Source: Bacteroidales bacterium
GTDB taxonomy: Bacteria > Bacteroidota > Bacteroidia > Bacteroidales > UBA932
DNA length: 64,000 nucleotides
Assembly: GCA_017447265.1 (NCBI GenBank)
Contig: JAFSOA010000001.1
Coordinates: 186,001 to 250,000 of the forward strand
Direction of reading: 5' to 3'
The position numbers and the translations under genes are program-made. Of the stretch, positions 26,728-35,582 are shown one piece after another. Numbering within the stretch: position 1 is the stretch's first letter; the number at the start of each line of letters is the position of its first letter. The notes beneath the pieces were generated by a model, which worked only from the letters and a program-made list of their open reading frames with translations, was not told the DNA's origin and searched no databases.

Positions 26728-27780
26728 TCAGTTGTTGGGTTTCAGTCCTTTGCCTGCGAGCAGTCCACAGGCGGCCATGATGTCTTCCCCGCGCGAGGCG
26801 CGGAGGGTGGTGACGATACCCGCGTTCTGCAGGCGCGCCTGGAATGCGGCGATGGCCTCGGGCGGGGAGGTCTGGAACGGTGTGTCCGGGATGGCGTGGA
26901 AGCGGATCAGGTTGACCCGGCAGGGGATGCCTTTCAGCAGCCGGGCCAGCGCGTCGGCATAGCGCGGGCTGTCGTTCATCCCGGCGAACATGGTGTATTC
27001 AAAGCTGACGCGGCGCTGGCCGGAGAAGTCATACTGGCGGATGAGCGCGATGACATCCTGCAGCGGCCAGGACTTCTGGACGGGCATAATCCGTTCCCGC
27101 TCCTGCGGGAAAGGGTTGTGGAGACTCACGGCGAGGTGGCAGCGGCTCTCGTCGAGGAAGCGGCGGAGTTTGGGCAGCACGCCGATCGTGGAGAGCGTCA
27201 CGCGTTTCGGGCTCCAGCCGAATCCCCAGTCGGAAGTGATGATTTCCAGCGCTTTGGAGACTTCCTCCCAGTTGTCGAGCGGCTCGCCCATGCCCATGAA
27301 CACGGCATTGGTAAGCTGGTCGGCCTCGTCGATGCTCAGGAACTGGGAGATGATCTCCCCGGCCGTGAGGTGGCCGTGGAAGCCGCCGCGTCCTGTCATG
27401 CAGAAGCGGCAGCCCATCTTGCAGCCGATCTGCGAGGAAACGCAGACCGTGGCGCGGGCCATGCCGCCTTCCGAGCCGTCTTCGTATTCGGGAATCATCA
27501 CGGTCTCGATGTACTTGTCCGGCCGGGAGGTGGGAAAGAGATACTTGCGGGTGCCGTCGCGGGAAGTGTAGCAGGCAACGGGGAGGACACGTCCCAGCTC
27601 ATAGCGCTCCGAGAGCGCGGCGCGGGCGGCCTTGGAGAGATTGGTCATCGCGTCGATCTCCGTCACCCGCTTCTGGTAGAGCCACTGCGCCAGCTGCTTC
27701 GCGGTGAAGGCGGGAAGGCCCTCCTGCGATACGATTTCCCTCAGTTCGGAGAGTGTTTTGCCCAGCAGCGTCTCTTTCAT
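26728..27780 (-). CDS. rlmN: 23S rRNA A2503 / tRNA A37 C2-methyltransferase RlmN
   Basis: This 350-residue radical SAM methyltransferase has the cluster motif CxxxCxxC in [13 protein letters not shown] and the [13 protein letters not shown]-binding block. A C-terminal region, [23 protein letters not shown], includes the second catalytic cysteine. I start it at the ATG at 27780 ([13 protein letters not shown]) because the longer frame (ATG at 27804) overlaps the TAAATTTG promoter box. It is the first gene of the minus-strand run rlmN, patatin, patatin, recX, prfB, and is divergent from recA. Cfr-type resistance enzymes are related, but the sequence reads as housekeeping RlmN. Confidence 0.94.
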   Translation of the reverse strand: MKETLLGKTLSELREIVSQEGLPAFTAKQLAQWLYQKRVTEIDAMTNLSKAARAALSERYELGRVLPVACYTSRDGTRKYLFPTSRPDKYIETVMIPEYEDGSEGGMARATVCVSSQIGCKMGCRFCMTGRGGFHGHLTAGEIISQFLSIDEADQLTNAVFMGMGEPLDNWEEVSKALEIITSDWGFGWSPKRVTLSTIGVLPKLRRFLDESRCHLAVSLHNPFPQERERIMPVQKSWPLQDVIALIRQYDFSGQRRVSFEYTMFAGMNDSPRYADALARLLKGIPCRVNLIRFHAIPDTPFQTSPPEAIAAFQARLQNAGIVTTLRASRGEDIMAACGLLAGKGLKPNN

Positions 27781-27801
27781 GGTACATAGTGGTCTATTAC
27801 G

Positions 27802-27809
27802 CAAATTTA
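27802..27809 (-). promoter_or_regulatory. -7 box of the rlmN operon
   Basis: A minus-strand TAAATTTG, 21 nt before the rlmN ATG. A TTTG (27834-27837, minus strand) lies 24 nt further up, slightly wider than usual. Confidence 0.6.
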
Positions 27810-27842
27810 CGATAAAACAAGTGAAAATCTACACAAAAATCG

Positions 27843-27850
27843 TATCTTTG
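27843..27850 (+). promoter_or_regulatory. -7 box of recA
   Basis: TATCTTTG, matching TAnnTTTG, 51 nt before the recA ATG. No exact -33 TTTG is seen. I saw no obvious SOS-box palindrome in the leader. Confidence 0.65.
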
Positions 27851-27901
27851 CGGATAGACGGAACGTGTCAGCGATCCATTAACCCACAAAATCAACAAAC
27901 T

Positions 27902-28936
27902 ATGGCAAAAGAAAATGAAGAAATGACAGTCGACGCAGGGAAGAACGCCGAAAGACTGAAGGCGTTGCAGGCTACGATTGCCAAGATTGAGAAAGATTTC
28001 GGAAAAGGCACGATCATGAAGATGGGCGACCAGCCTTCGCTCGAGGTGTCTACGATCGCAACGGGTTCCATCGCCCTCGACCATGCGCTGGGCATCGGCG
28101 GCTATCCGCGCGGCCGCGTCATCGAGATCTACGGTCCCGAGAGCAGCGGCAAGACAACGCTGGCCATCCATGCCATCGCCGAGGCGCAGAAGCAGGGCGG
28201 CATCGCCGCCATCATCGACGCGGAGCACGCCTTCGACCGCTCCTACGCCGTGAACCTGGGCGTCAACATCGACACCCTGCTCATCTCGCAGCCCGACAAC
28301 GGCGAGCAGGCCCTTGAAATCGCCGACAACCTCATCCGCAGCGGCGCCATCGACATCATCGTCATCGACTCTGTGGCCGCCCTGACCCCGAAAGCCGAGA
28401 TCGAAGGCGAGATGGGCGACAACAAGGTCGGCCTCCAGGCCCGCCTCATGAGCCAGGCGCTGCGCAAACTCACCGCCAACATCTCCAAGACGAATACCTG
28501 CTGCATCTTCATCAACCAGCTCCGCGAGAAGATCGGCATCCTCTTCGGCAATCCCGAGACCACGACCGGCGGCAACGCCCTGAAGTTCTACGCTTCCGTG
28601 CGCATCGACGTACGCCGCGTCACCCAGCTCAAGGACGGCGAAGAGGCCACGGGCAACCGCACCCGCGCCAAGATCGTCAAGAACAAGATGGCCCCGCCGT
28701 TCAAGAAGGCGGAGTTCGACATCGTCTTCGGCGAAGGCATCTCGCACATCGGCGAGATCGTCGACCTGGGCGTCGAGCTCGAGATCATCAAGAAGAGCGG
28801 ATCGTGGTTCAGCTATGAAGATTCCAAGCTGGCCCAGGGCCGCGACGCCGTCAAGGCGCTCCTCAAGGACAACCCGCAGCTGGCCGACGAGATCGAGGCC
28901 AGGATTCGCGAGAAACTCAAAACAGTTAAAGACTAA
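27902..28936 (+). CDS. recA: Recombinase RecA
   Basis: A 344-residue RecA, the ATPase that forms filaments on single-stranded DNA for recombination and SOS induction. Walker A is GPESSGKTT; other conserved blocks are [36 protein letters not shown] and [20 protein letters not shown]. The ATG at 27902 ([15 protein letters not shown]) is chosen because the longer frame runs back across the promoter. The length is typical. trpS starts 18 nt downstream. Confidence 0.97.
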   Translation: MAKENEEMTVDAGKNAERLKALQATIAKIEKDFGKGTIMKMGDQPSLEVSTIATGSIALDHALGIGGYPRGRVIEIYGPESSGKTTLAIHAIAEAQKQGGIAAIIDAEHAFDRSYAVNLGVNIDTLLISQPDNGEQALEIADNLIRSGAIDIIVIDSVAALTPKAEIEGEMGDNKVGLQARLMSQALRKLTANISKTNTCCIFINQLREKIGILFGNPETTTGGNALKFYASVRIDVRRVTQLKDGEEATGNRTRAKIVKNKMAPPFKKAEFDIVFGEGISHIGEIVDLGVELEIIKKSGSWFSYEDSKLAQGRDAVKALLKDNPQLADEIEARIREKLKTVKD

Positions 28937-28954
28937 AGATTGATTGATTGACTG

Positions 28955-30103
<1,149 letters not shown>

Positions 30104-30108
30104 CAACA

Positions 30109-30723
30109 ATGAAAAAGATTTTGATTTCCCTTTTGGCTGTCTGTACGCTCCTGCTTTCCGTGCAGGCATCTGCCCAGACGCGTTATTACAAGCAGATCCA
30201 TCCCAATGAGATTTCCGCCAGCTATGGTTTCTCTCTGCTGGGCACCGCCATCGGTACGGTCATCAACAAGGCCGATAACCTGAACGAATGGCTTGGCATC
30301 GATGAAGAAATCCACATCCGGAACAGGGGTACCAAGGGCGTCATCAGCCTCGGCTACACCCACCAGTTGAGCAAGGTGGTGTCCGTCGGCGGAACGATGA
30401 GCCTGAACAGCATCGGCGTCGAACTGAAAGACGATACGGGCTCCCTCACCGCGGCGAACGCCAATATCTGGATGCTGATGGGCACCTGCAAGATTGACTG
30501 GTTCCGCACCAAGTCGGACATTTTCGGCATGTACTCGAAAGTCGGCCTGGGCGTGATGGGCATCGGCGGTTCGCTGATGGAAGAATTCCACAAGACGGTC
30601 TGGCTTCCCACCGGTCATCTGTCACTCGTCGGCCTTGAGGTCGGCCGCGGCTTCAGCGGCTTCATGGAACTCGGCGTCGGCATGCAGGGCATTGTCCAGG
30701 CCGGCATCCGTGCAAGATTCTAG
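30109..30723 (+). CDS. Predicted outer-membrane beta-barrel protein (paralogue 1)
   Basis: A 204-residue exported protein with signal peptide MKKILISLLAVCTLLLSVQASA. The mature part starts QTRYYKQIHPNEISASYGFS and has alternating amphipathic strands (GVISLGYTHQL, VSVGGTMSLNS, SKVGLGVMGIGG), ending in Phe (AGIRARF). This is the pattern of a small outer-membrane beta-barrel. I do not recognise a specific function. It is homologous to the next gene along most of its length (shared NEIS-GFS, SKVGLG, ELG-GMQGI blocks), so the pair is a tandem duplication. Confidence 0.75.
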   Translation: MKKILISLLAVCTLLLSVQASAQTRYYKQIHPNEISASYGFSLLGTAIGTVINKADNLNEWLGIDEEIHIRNRGTKGVISLGYTHQLSKVVSVGGTMSLNSIGVELKDDTGSLTAANANIWMLMGTCKIDWFRTKSDIFGMYSKVGLGVMGIGGSLMEEFHKTVWLPTGHLSLVGLEVGRGFSGFMELGVGMQGIVQAGIRARF

Positions 30724-30745
30724 CCTTACCTTTCCTGTTTACCTA

Positions 30746-31348
30746 ATGAAGAAACAAGGGTTCATCTTATTGACGCTCCTGTTGCTGGCTCTGCCGGCCC
30801 GGGCGCAGTCTTACAGATTATACCAACCCAACGAGATTTCCACCAGTTTCGGGTTTTCGTTGATCAATTTTGGCGTGAGCATGATCGACAAGGCCAAGCT
30901 GAGTTATGTAGATTCCGAAACCGGCAGGGTTACCGGCATACGCAGCGGCGGATCGAGAGGTGTCATGAACATCGGGTATTCCCGCCAGCTGAATTCCTGC
31001 ATTTCCGTCGGCGGCTCGTTCGGATTCAACCGGGCCAGCATCAACGGAATCGTCTATAACGCGAATCTGACCCTCGCCAGCGCCAACATCTATTCCTTGA
31101 TGGGGACAGCCAAATTTGACTGGTTCCACTCGCGCAATGATGTTTTCTGCATGTACTCGAAAGTCGGTCTGGGCCTGATGGTCGTGCAGGGGATCGTCCT
31201 GCAGGGTTTGCTCAACGGTGCCGTCGTGGCTCCTACCTTCCAGACTTCTTTCGTCTGCCTGGAGGTGGGGAAGGCCGTCAGCGCCTTCCTGGAGCTCGGC
31301 ATGGGCATGCAGGGCATCGCCCAGGTCGGCCTCCACGCGAGATTCTAG
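30746..31348 (+). CDS. Predicted outer-membrane beta-barrel protein (paralogue 2)
   Basis: A 200-residue paralogue of the preceding gene. The ATG at 30746 gives a clean signal peptide (MKKQGFILLTLLLLALPARA) and a mature start QSYRLYQPNEISTSFGFS; the longer open frame begins inside the previous gene and is rejected. Shared blocks with the upstream copy include MYSKVGLGLM and ELGMGMQGIAQVGLHARF, with a terminal Phe. The function is unknown. It is followed by a hairpin with a T tract, which probably ends the recA-trpS transcript. Confidence 0.75.
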   Translation: MKKQGFILLTLLLLALPARAQSYRLYQPNEISTSFGFSLINFGVSMIDKAKLSYVDSETGRVTGIRSGGSRGVMNIGYSRQLNSCISVGGSFGFNRASINGIVYNANLTLASANIYSLMGTAKFDWFHSRNDVFCMYSKVGLGLMVVQGIVLQGLLNGAVVAPTFQTSFVCLEVGKAVSAFLELGMGMQGIAQVGLHARF

Positions 31349-31377
31349 CGGTTCAGCTACCGATACTGCCCATACCT

Positions 31378-31414
31378 GTCCCCGGTCGTCATCTGTCGGC
31401 CGGGGACTGCTTTT
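31378..31414 (+). terminator. Intrinsic terminator after the tandem barrel genes
   Basis: Stem GTCCCCGG (31378-31385)/CCGGGGAC (31400-31407) with a 14-nt loop, followed by TGCTTTT. It lies 30 nt after the stop codon. Confidence 0.7.
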
Positions 31415-31484
31415 CCGCCGGGGCGGGTCCGGTCCGTTCGGGACGAAATCGCAGGGAAAAGGCGGAAATATGGATAAATAAGGT

Positions 31485-31492
31485 TATCTTTA
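31485..31492 (+). promoter_or_regulatory. Possible -7 box of the capA-like gene
   Basis: TATCTTTA, one mismatch from TAnnTTTG, ends 8 nt before the ATG at 31501; the leader would be almost absent. Confidence 0.45.
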
Positions 31493-31500
31493 CATCATAA

Positions 31501-32586
31501 ATGGTTCTGATGGTCCGATCGTTTCGAAAGACACTGTTGGTGATGCTGGGGTTGGCGATATGCTTCTCTACGGAGGCAGCGCAGCCGGATACCGTACGGA
31601 TCGTTTTCATCGGTGACGTGATGAGCCACAGTCCGCAGGTGACAGCCGCGCTCCGCAGTGGCGGCGACCGCGACAATCCCGCCGATTTCGACTACAGCGG
31701 CTGCTTCCGTCATGTGCAGGACCGCTTCGACGAAGCCGACTTCGTGGTTGCCAACATGGAGTTTCCCTGCGGTGTGACGCCGTACACCGGCTTTCCGCAG
31801 TTCTCCGCACCCCAGAGCCTCGCCTATGAGGCGCAGCGCGTGGGCATCGACCTCTTCCTGACCGCCAACAACCACATCTGTGACAAGGGAAGCGCCGGCA
31901 TGGACAGCACCTATGCCATCTACTCCCGCATGGACATCCCTTTTACCGGCATGTACCGCTCGGAAGGGGAGGAGTACCTCAACAATCCGCTGATTGTCCG
32001 TATCAAGGGCTACGATATCGCCTTCATCAATTTCACGTACGGCACCAACGGCCTTCCCGTGCCCCGGCCCTGGCGGGTCAACCTGCTCGACTCCACGCAC
32101 GTGAAGGAGGTCATCGGCCGGGCCCGGGAGCGCGGCGTCGACCTGATCGTGGCGCTCCCGCACTGGGGCGAGGAATACCACCTCGATCCTTCGGACAGCC
32201 AGCGTAGCTGGGCCGCGTTCCTGCACCGCAACGGCGTGGCTGCCGTCGTGGGCTCCCATCCGCATGTGGTGCAGCCCGTCGAGTTCGAACCGCCCTTCGC
32301 CACGGCCTATTCCCTTGGCAATTTCATGTCGAACCAGAGCGACGTGAACACCCAGATCGGCATGCTCTACGAGCTGGTGCTCACCGCCGGTGACGATGGC
32401 GTCCTGACCATCGCCGAAGCCCGTCCGACCTACACCTGGTGTTCGCGCCGCCGCATGCTCGAAGACAATTACACCGTCATTCCCATCCTCGACTGGATCG
32501 GCCGCCGCGATGCGTGGATCGACAAGAGCGACTACGACAAAATGCTGCGCGAATGGACGGCCCTGCAAACGAAATACAACTTGTAA
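31501..32586 (+). CDS. CapA-family (PgsA-like) exported metallophosphoesterase-fold protein
   Basis: A 361-residue exported protein with signal peptide about 1-26 (ending FSTEAA). The CapA/PgsA calcineurin-like fold motifs are clear: VRIVFIGDVMSHS, FVVANMEFPCG, LTANNHICDKG, VALPHWGEEY and VVGSHPHVVQP. CapA proteins are tied to poly-gamma-glutamate capsule in Bacillus, but most Bacteroidetes members have no known substrate. No capBC partners are present, so capsule synthesis should not be assumed. The ATG at 31510 is an alternative start. phoH follows 17 nt downstream. Confidence 0.88.
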   Translation: MVLMVRSFRKTLLVMLGLAICFSTEAAQPDTVRIVFIGDVMSHSPQVTAALRSGGDRDNPADFDYSGCFRHVQDRFDEADFVVANMEFPCGVTPYTGFPQFSAPQSLAYEAQRVGIDLFLTANNHICDKGSAGMDSTYAIYSRMDIPFTGMYRSEGEEYLNNPLIVRIKGYDIAFINFTYGTNGLPVPRPWRVNLLDSTHVKEVIGRARERGVDLIVALPHWGEEYHLDPSDSQRSWAAFLHRNGVAAVVGSHPHVVQPVEFEPPFATAYSLGNFMSNQSDVNTQIGMLYELVLTAGDDGVLTIAEARPTYTWCSRRRMLEDNYTVIPILDWIGRRDAWIDKSDYDKMLREWTALQTKYNL

Positions 32587-32603
32587 ACCGCATTCATCTG
32601 TAT

Positions 32604-33554
32604 ATGGAAAAAACCATCATCCTCGAAGAAATCGATCCGATCGACATTTATGGCGTCCACAACCGCCTGTTCGACCTGCTTGCCAGCCATTATCCCAAGA
32701 TCAAGGCCGTGGCCCGCGGTGCCGAGATCTACCTGATGGGGCCGCAAAGCGAACTCGATGACTTTGAGGAGAAAATCAAGCGGCTGCGCGGCAAGCGCAT
32801 GCACAAGAGCGTCCTCACGGAATACGACGTGGAAGCGCTCTTCGAAGGCAGCGACCGCAGCGCCGAGAGTGGTACCGTCCCCACCGATGAAAGCGCCGAG
32901 AGCATCATTGTCTACAGCAACGAGGGCCGGCCCATCAAAGCCCGTACGCCCAACCAGAAGCGCATGGTACGCGAGTACTACCGCAACGACCTGATCTTCG
33001 CCATCGGCCCGGCGGGCAGCGGCAAGACCTACACCGCCATCGCCCTGGCCGTACGCGCGCTCAAGAACCGGGAGGTGAAACGCATCATCCTCACCCGGCC
33101 CGCCGTGGAAGCCGGCGAGCGCCTCGGTTTCCTGCCGGGCGACCTCAAGGACAAGCTCGATCCCTATCTCCAGCCGCTGTACGACGCGCTGGGCGACATG
33201 ATTCCGGCCAAGCGGCTCCAGAATTTCATGGAGGAGGGCATCATCCAGATCGCCCCGCTAGCCTACATGCGCGGCCGTACGCTCGACCGGGCTTTCGTCA
33301 TCCTCGACGAGGCCCAGAACACGTCGCTCGGCCAGCTCAAGATGTTTCTCACCCGCATGGGCTGCGACGCCAAGTTCATCGTCACGGGTGACGCGACGCA
33401 GATCGACCTGCCCAACAAGAGCGACTCAGGCCTGATGCGCGGCGTGGAACTGGTCCGCGACATCAAGGGCATCAGCATTGTGGAATTCGGGAAAGAGGAT
33501 ATCGTCCGGCACCCGCTGGTTACCAAGATTGTGGATGCGTTCGAACGCACCTGA
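32604..33554 (+). CDS. phoH: PhoH-like ATPase
   Basis: A 316-residue PhoH/YbeZ-type P-loop protein, associated in other bacteria with RNA metabolism and ribosome maturation. Walker A is IGPAGSGKTYTA; other blocks are ILTRPAVEAGERLGFLPGDL, AYMRGRTLDRAFVILDEAQN (Walker B) and MFLTRMG-KFIVTGDATQIDLP. The N-terminal 110 residues form the usual KH-like module. The ATG at 32604 (MEKTIILEEIDPID) is used because the longer open frame lies within the capA-like gene. Its last 35 nt overlap the 3' end of the convergent FISUMP gene. Confidence 0.93.
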   Translation: MEKTIILEEIDPIDIYGVHNRLFDLLASHYPKIKAVARGAEIYLMGPQSELDDFEEKIKRLRGKRMHKSVLTEYDVEALFEGSDRSAESGTVPTDESAESIIVYSNEGRPIKARTPNQKRMVREYYRNDLIFAIGPAGSGKTYTAIALAVRALKNREVKRIILTRPAVEAGERLGFLPGDLKDKLDPYLQPLYDALGDMIPAKRLQNFMEEGIIQIAPLAYMRGRTLDRAFVILDEAQNTSLGQLKMFLTRMGCDAKFIVTGDATQIDLPNKSDSGLMRGVELVRDIKGISIVEFGKEDIVRHPLVTKIVDAFERT

Positions 33555-34515
33555 CGCTGGCACGCATGTCATCCTTGCCCGTGTAGGCCATCGGAAAGTC
33601 GCCCCGGTCATACCAGATATAACGGTAATAGGCCTGGGCGTCGTCTTTCTCCGTGGCGCTCCACCAGCAGCCATAGCTGTTGAGGCCGGAGAAATCCAGG
33701 GTGTTGGTGAAGGTATAACCCATCGGAAGGGCGTTCCAGCCGATATCGTTCGTATGCGTGTTGTCGGGTGAATAGGGCCACATGCGATTTTCATTGAGAT
33801 ACGCATCGGCCGATGCTTTCGTGCCCAATCCGGCCCAGTTGTCGACGAAGGGCAGCGGAGTGCCGTTGTTCAGGACGGCCGCCAGGGATGCCCAGTCTTC
33901 GTTGGTGGGGACGCGCCAGCCTTCCGGGCAGATATCGCCCTTCGTGGCTTCCTCCCAGGTATAGAAACTGCCGAACATGTCCGCTGTGGCCGGAGAAGAG
34001 CGGAACGGGACACCCTCGCCCTGCCAGGACAGGTTCTGGCTGAACCAGTCCAGGTCGCCGGCCGTCACATAGTCGTAGACATGGCCGTCACGCTCGTCCT
34101 CGATCTGGAATTCACTGGGCTTGAGTCCGGAAAGCGAAGTGCCCCGGGCCGTGTCGATGGTGGTTACCAGCCGCGAGGTACTGGCGCTGTAGAAACCCGA
34201 AGCGGAAGCCTGTGCCGTCACGGTAAAAACGCCCAGGCTGTCAGGGAATTGCACCGTGATGGTGCGGCGCGACAGAGAGTCGGGATAGACACTGCTGATG
34301 AACCAGCGGTAGGCCACTTCCTTGGGGTAGATGACGCCCGAGGCGGTCATCGTGACCGTCTCGCCTTTCAGGACATAGTAAGGAACGTCGAAAACGATGG
34401 TGCCCGACATGGAATCCGGCTTCACTTCTTCTTCCTCGGTCTTCTTGCAGGAAAGGAGGCTCAGGAGAACCATGGCTGTCAGGGCAACCCAGCGAAAATA
34501 TTGCGTCAACTGCAT
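33520..34515 (-). CDS. FISUMP-domain surface lipoprotein
   Basis: A 331-residue lipoprotein. The ATG at 34515 gives a signal peptide ending LLSLLSC (Cys23); the longer frame runs across the neighbouring promoter region. Residues about 50-150 contain an Ig-like/PKD-like region, and the C-terminal part (about 155-331) is a Fibrobacter succinogenes major paralogous (FISUMP) domain: DLDWFSQNLSW, SFYTWEEATKGDICPEGWRV, SLAAVLNNG, GYTFTNTLDFSGLNSYGCWW and a final MRASVRCVR. The function of the family is unknown; a lectin-like fold is suspected. It overlaps phoH by 35 bp at the 3' ends. Confidence 0.85.
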   Translation of the reverse strand: MQLTQYFRWVALTAMVLLSLLSCKKTEEEEVKPDSMSGTIVFDVPYYVLKGETVTMTASGVIYPKEVAYRWFISSVYPDSLSRRTITVQFPDSLGVFTVTAQASASGFYSASTSRLVTTIDTARGTSLSGLKPSEFQIEDERDGHVYDYVTAGDLDWFSQNLSWQGEGVPFRSSPATADMFGSFYTWEEATKGDICPEGWRVPTNEDWASLAAVLNNGTPLPFVDNWAGLGTKASADAYLNENRMWPYSPDNTHTNDIGWNALPMGYTFTNTLDFSGLNSYGCWWSATEKDDAQAYYRYIWYDRGDFPMAYTGKDDMRASVRCVRTHPQSW

Positions 34516-34559
34516 CGGATTTCTGTGTATTACAACTTGCAAAGGTGCATAAATAATCG

Positions 34560-34567
34560 TAAATTTG
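34560..34567 (+). promoter_or_regulatory. -7 box of apbE
   Basis: TAAATTTG ends only 6 nt before the ATG at 34574, implying a near-leaderless mRNA. The divergent FISUMP gene probably uses an overlapping promoter (minus-strand CACCTTTG, 34540-34547). Confidence 0.7.
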
Positions 34568-34573
34568 CAAGAA

Positions 34574-35581
34574 ATGTACCGTAGACTCCTATTCCTCCTG
34601 CTTTCTTCGCTGCTGCTGGCCAGCTGCGCCAAGGACACCACGTATCACCGCATCGAGGGCTTTGCCCAGGGCGGCACGTTTCACATTGTCTGCAATCCTC
34701 TCAACGGCATCAGTGAAGAGGAACTGCGGCAGCGGATCGGCTCCTGCCTGCAGGAAATCGACTTTACGCTGAGCGGTTATAACAAAAGTTCGATCCTGTC
34801 GAAGATCAATGCCGGGGAAGACGTTCCCCTCAACGACATCTTCATTGACTGCTTCAATCGTTCCAAACTCATCTGGGAAGAGTCGCAGGGTGCTTTCGAC
34901 CCCTCGGCGGCACCGCTTTTCGATCTGTGGGGCTTCGGATTTTCCAACAAGGGGAACGTCACCCAGCATGCCATCGACTCGATCCGTGCCTTCATCGGCA
35001 TGGACCTCCTTTCACTGGAAGAACGCGAAGACGGGGTGCACCTCGTGAAGGCGGATCCGCGGGTCAAGCTCAATTTCAACGCGGTCGCGCAGGGTTTCTC
35101 CTGTGACCGGGTGGGCATGATCCTCGATTCGCTCGGCTGCACCAACTACCTGATCGACATTGGCCGCGAGATTCTCTGCAAGGGAATCAACGCCATCGGC
35201 ACGCCCTGGCGCATCGGCCTCGACAAGCCCATTGACGGCAATTTCGACGAAGGCGCCGACCTGCAGGCCATCATCAACATCACCGACTGCGGCATCGTCA
35301 CCTCCGGCAACTACCGCAACTACTACGTTGAGAACGGGCAGAAATACTCCCATACCATCGATCCTTCCACCGGCCGGCCCGTCACGCACAATCTGCTGAG
35401 TGCCACCGTGGCGGCCGCCGATGCAACCACCGCCGACGCTTATGCCACCTGGATGATGGTCATCGGAGTGGAGCGCGCCCGGCAATTCCTGGAAATCCGC
35501 GCCGATATCGAAGGTCTTCTGGTGTATGACCGCGACGGTGAGATGGTTTCCTACCAGACCGAGAATCTTAAAACCCTGTAA
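34574..35581 (+). CDS. apbE: FAD:protein FMN transferase (ApbE), lipoprotein
   Basis: A 335-residue ApbE-type flavin transferase, which attaches FMN from FAD to Ser or Thr of target proteins such as Rnf and Nqr subunits, outside the cytoplasm. Signal peptide MYRRLLFLLLSSLLLASC has its lipobox Cys at 18. The conserved blocks are RIEGFAQGGTFHIV, then KLNFNAVAQGFSCDRV, LIDIGREILCKG and the magnesium-site region VAAADATTADAYATWMMV. The ATG at 34574 is chosen over a TTG at 34565 because the promoter box ends at 34567. No Nqr or Rnf genes are in the window. The next gene starts 1 nt after its stop. Confidence 0.94.
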   Translation: MYRRLLFLLLSSLLLASCAKDTTYHRIEGFAQGGTFHIVCNPLNGISEEELRQRIGSCLQEIDFTLSGYNKSSILSKINAGEDVPLNDIFIDCFNRSKLIWEESQGAFDPSAAPLFDLWGFGFSNKGNVTQHAIDSIRAFIGMDLLSLEEREDGVHLVKADPRVKLNFNAVAQGFSCDRVGMILDSLGCTNYLIDIGREILCKGINAIGTPWRIGLDKPIDGNFDEGADLQAIINITDCGIVTSGNYRNYYVENGQKYSHTIDPSTGRPVTHNLLSATVAAADATTADAYATWMMVIGVERARQFLEIRADIEGLLVYDRDGEMVSYQTENLKTL

Positions 35582-35582
35582 T

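Noticed and set aside
26728-27780. Possible Cfr-type resistance methyltransferase
   Set aside because: The sequence and operon context fit housekeeping RlmN; there is no mobile-element context.
28937-28954. Short ATTG tandem repeat between recA and trpS
   Set aside because: Only three imperfect 4-nt units; too short to call a functional repeat.
32439-32603. Longer phoH frame starting inside the capA-like gene
   Set aside because: The extra residues are out-of-frame capA-like sequence; the conserved PhoH N-terminus begins at 32604.
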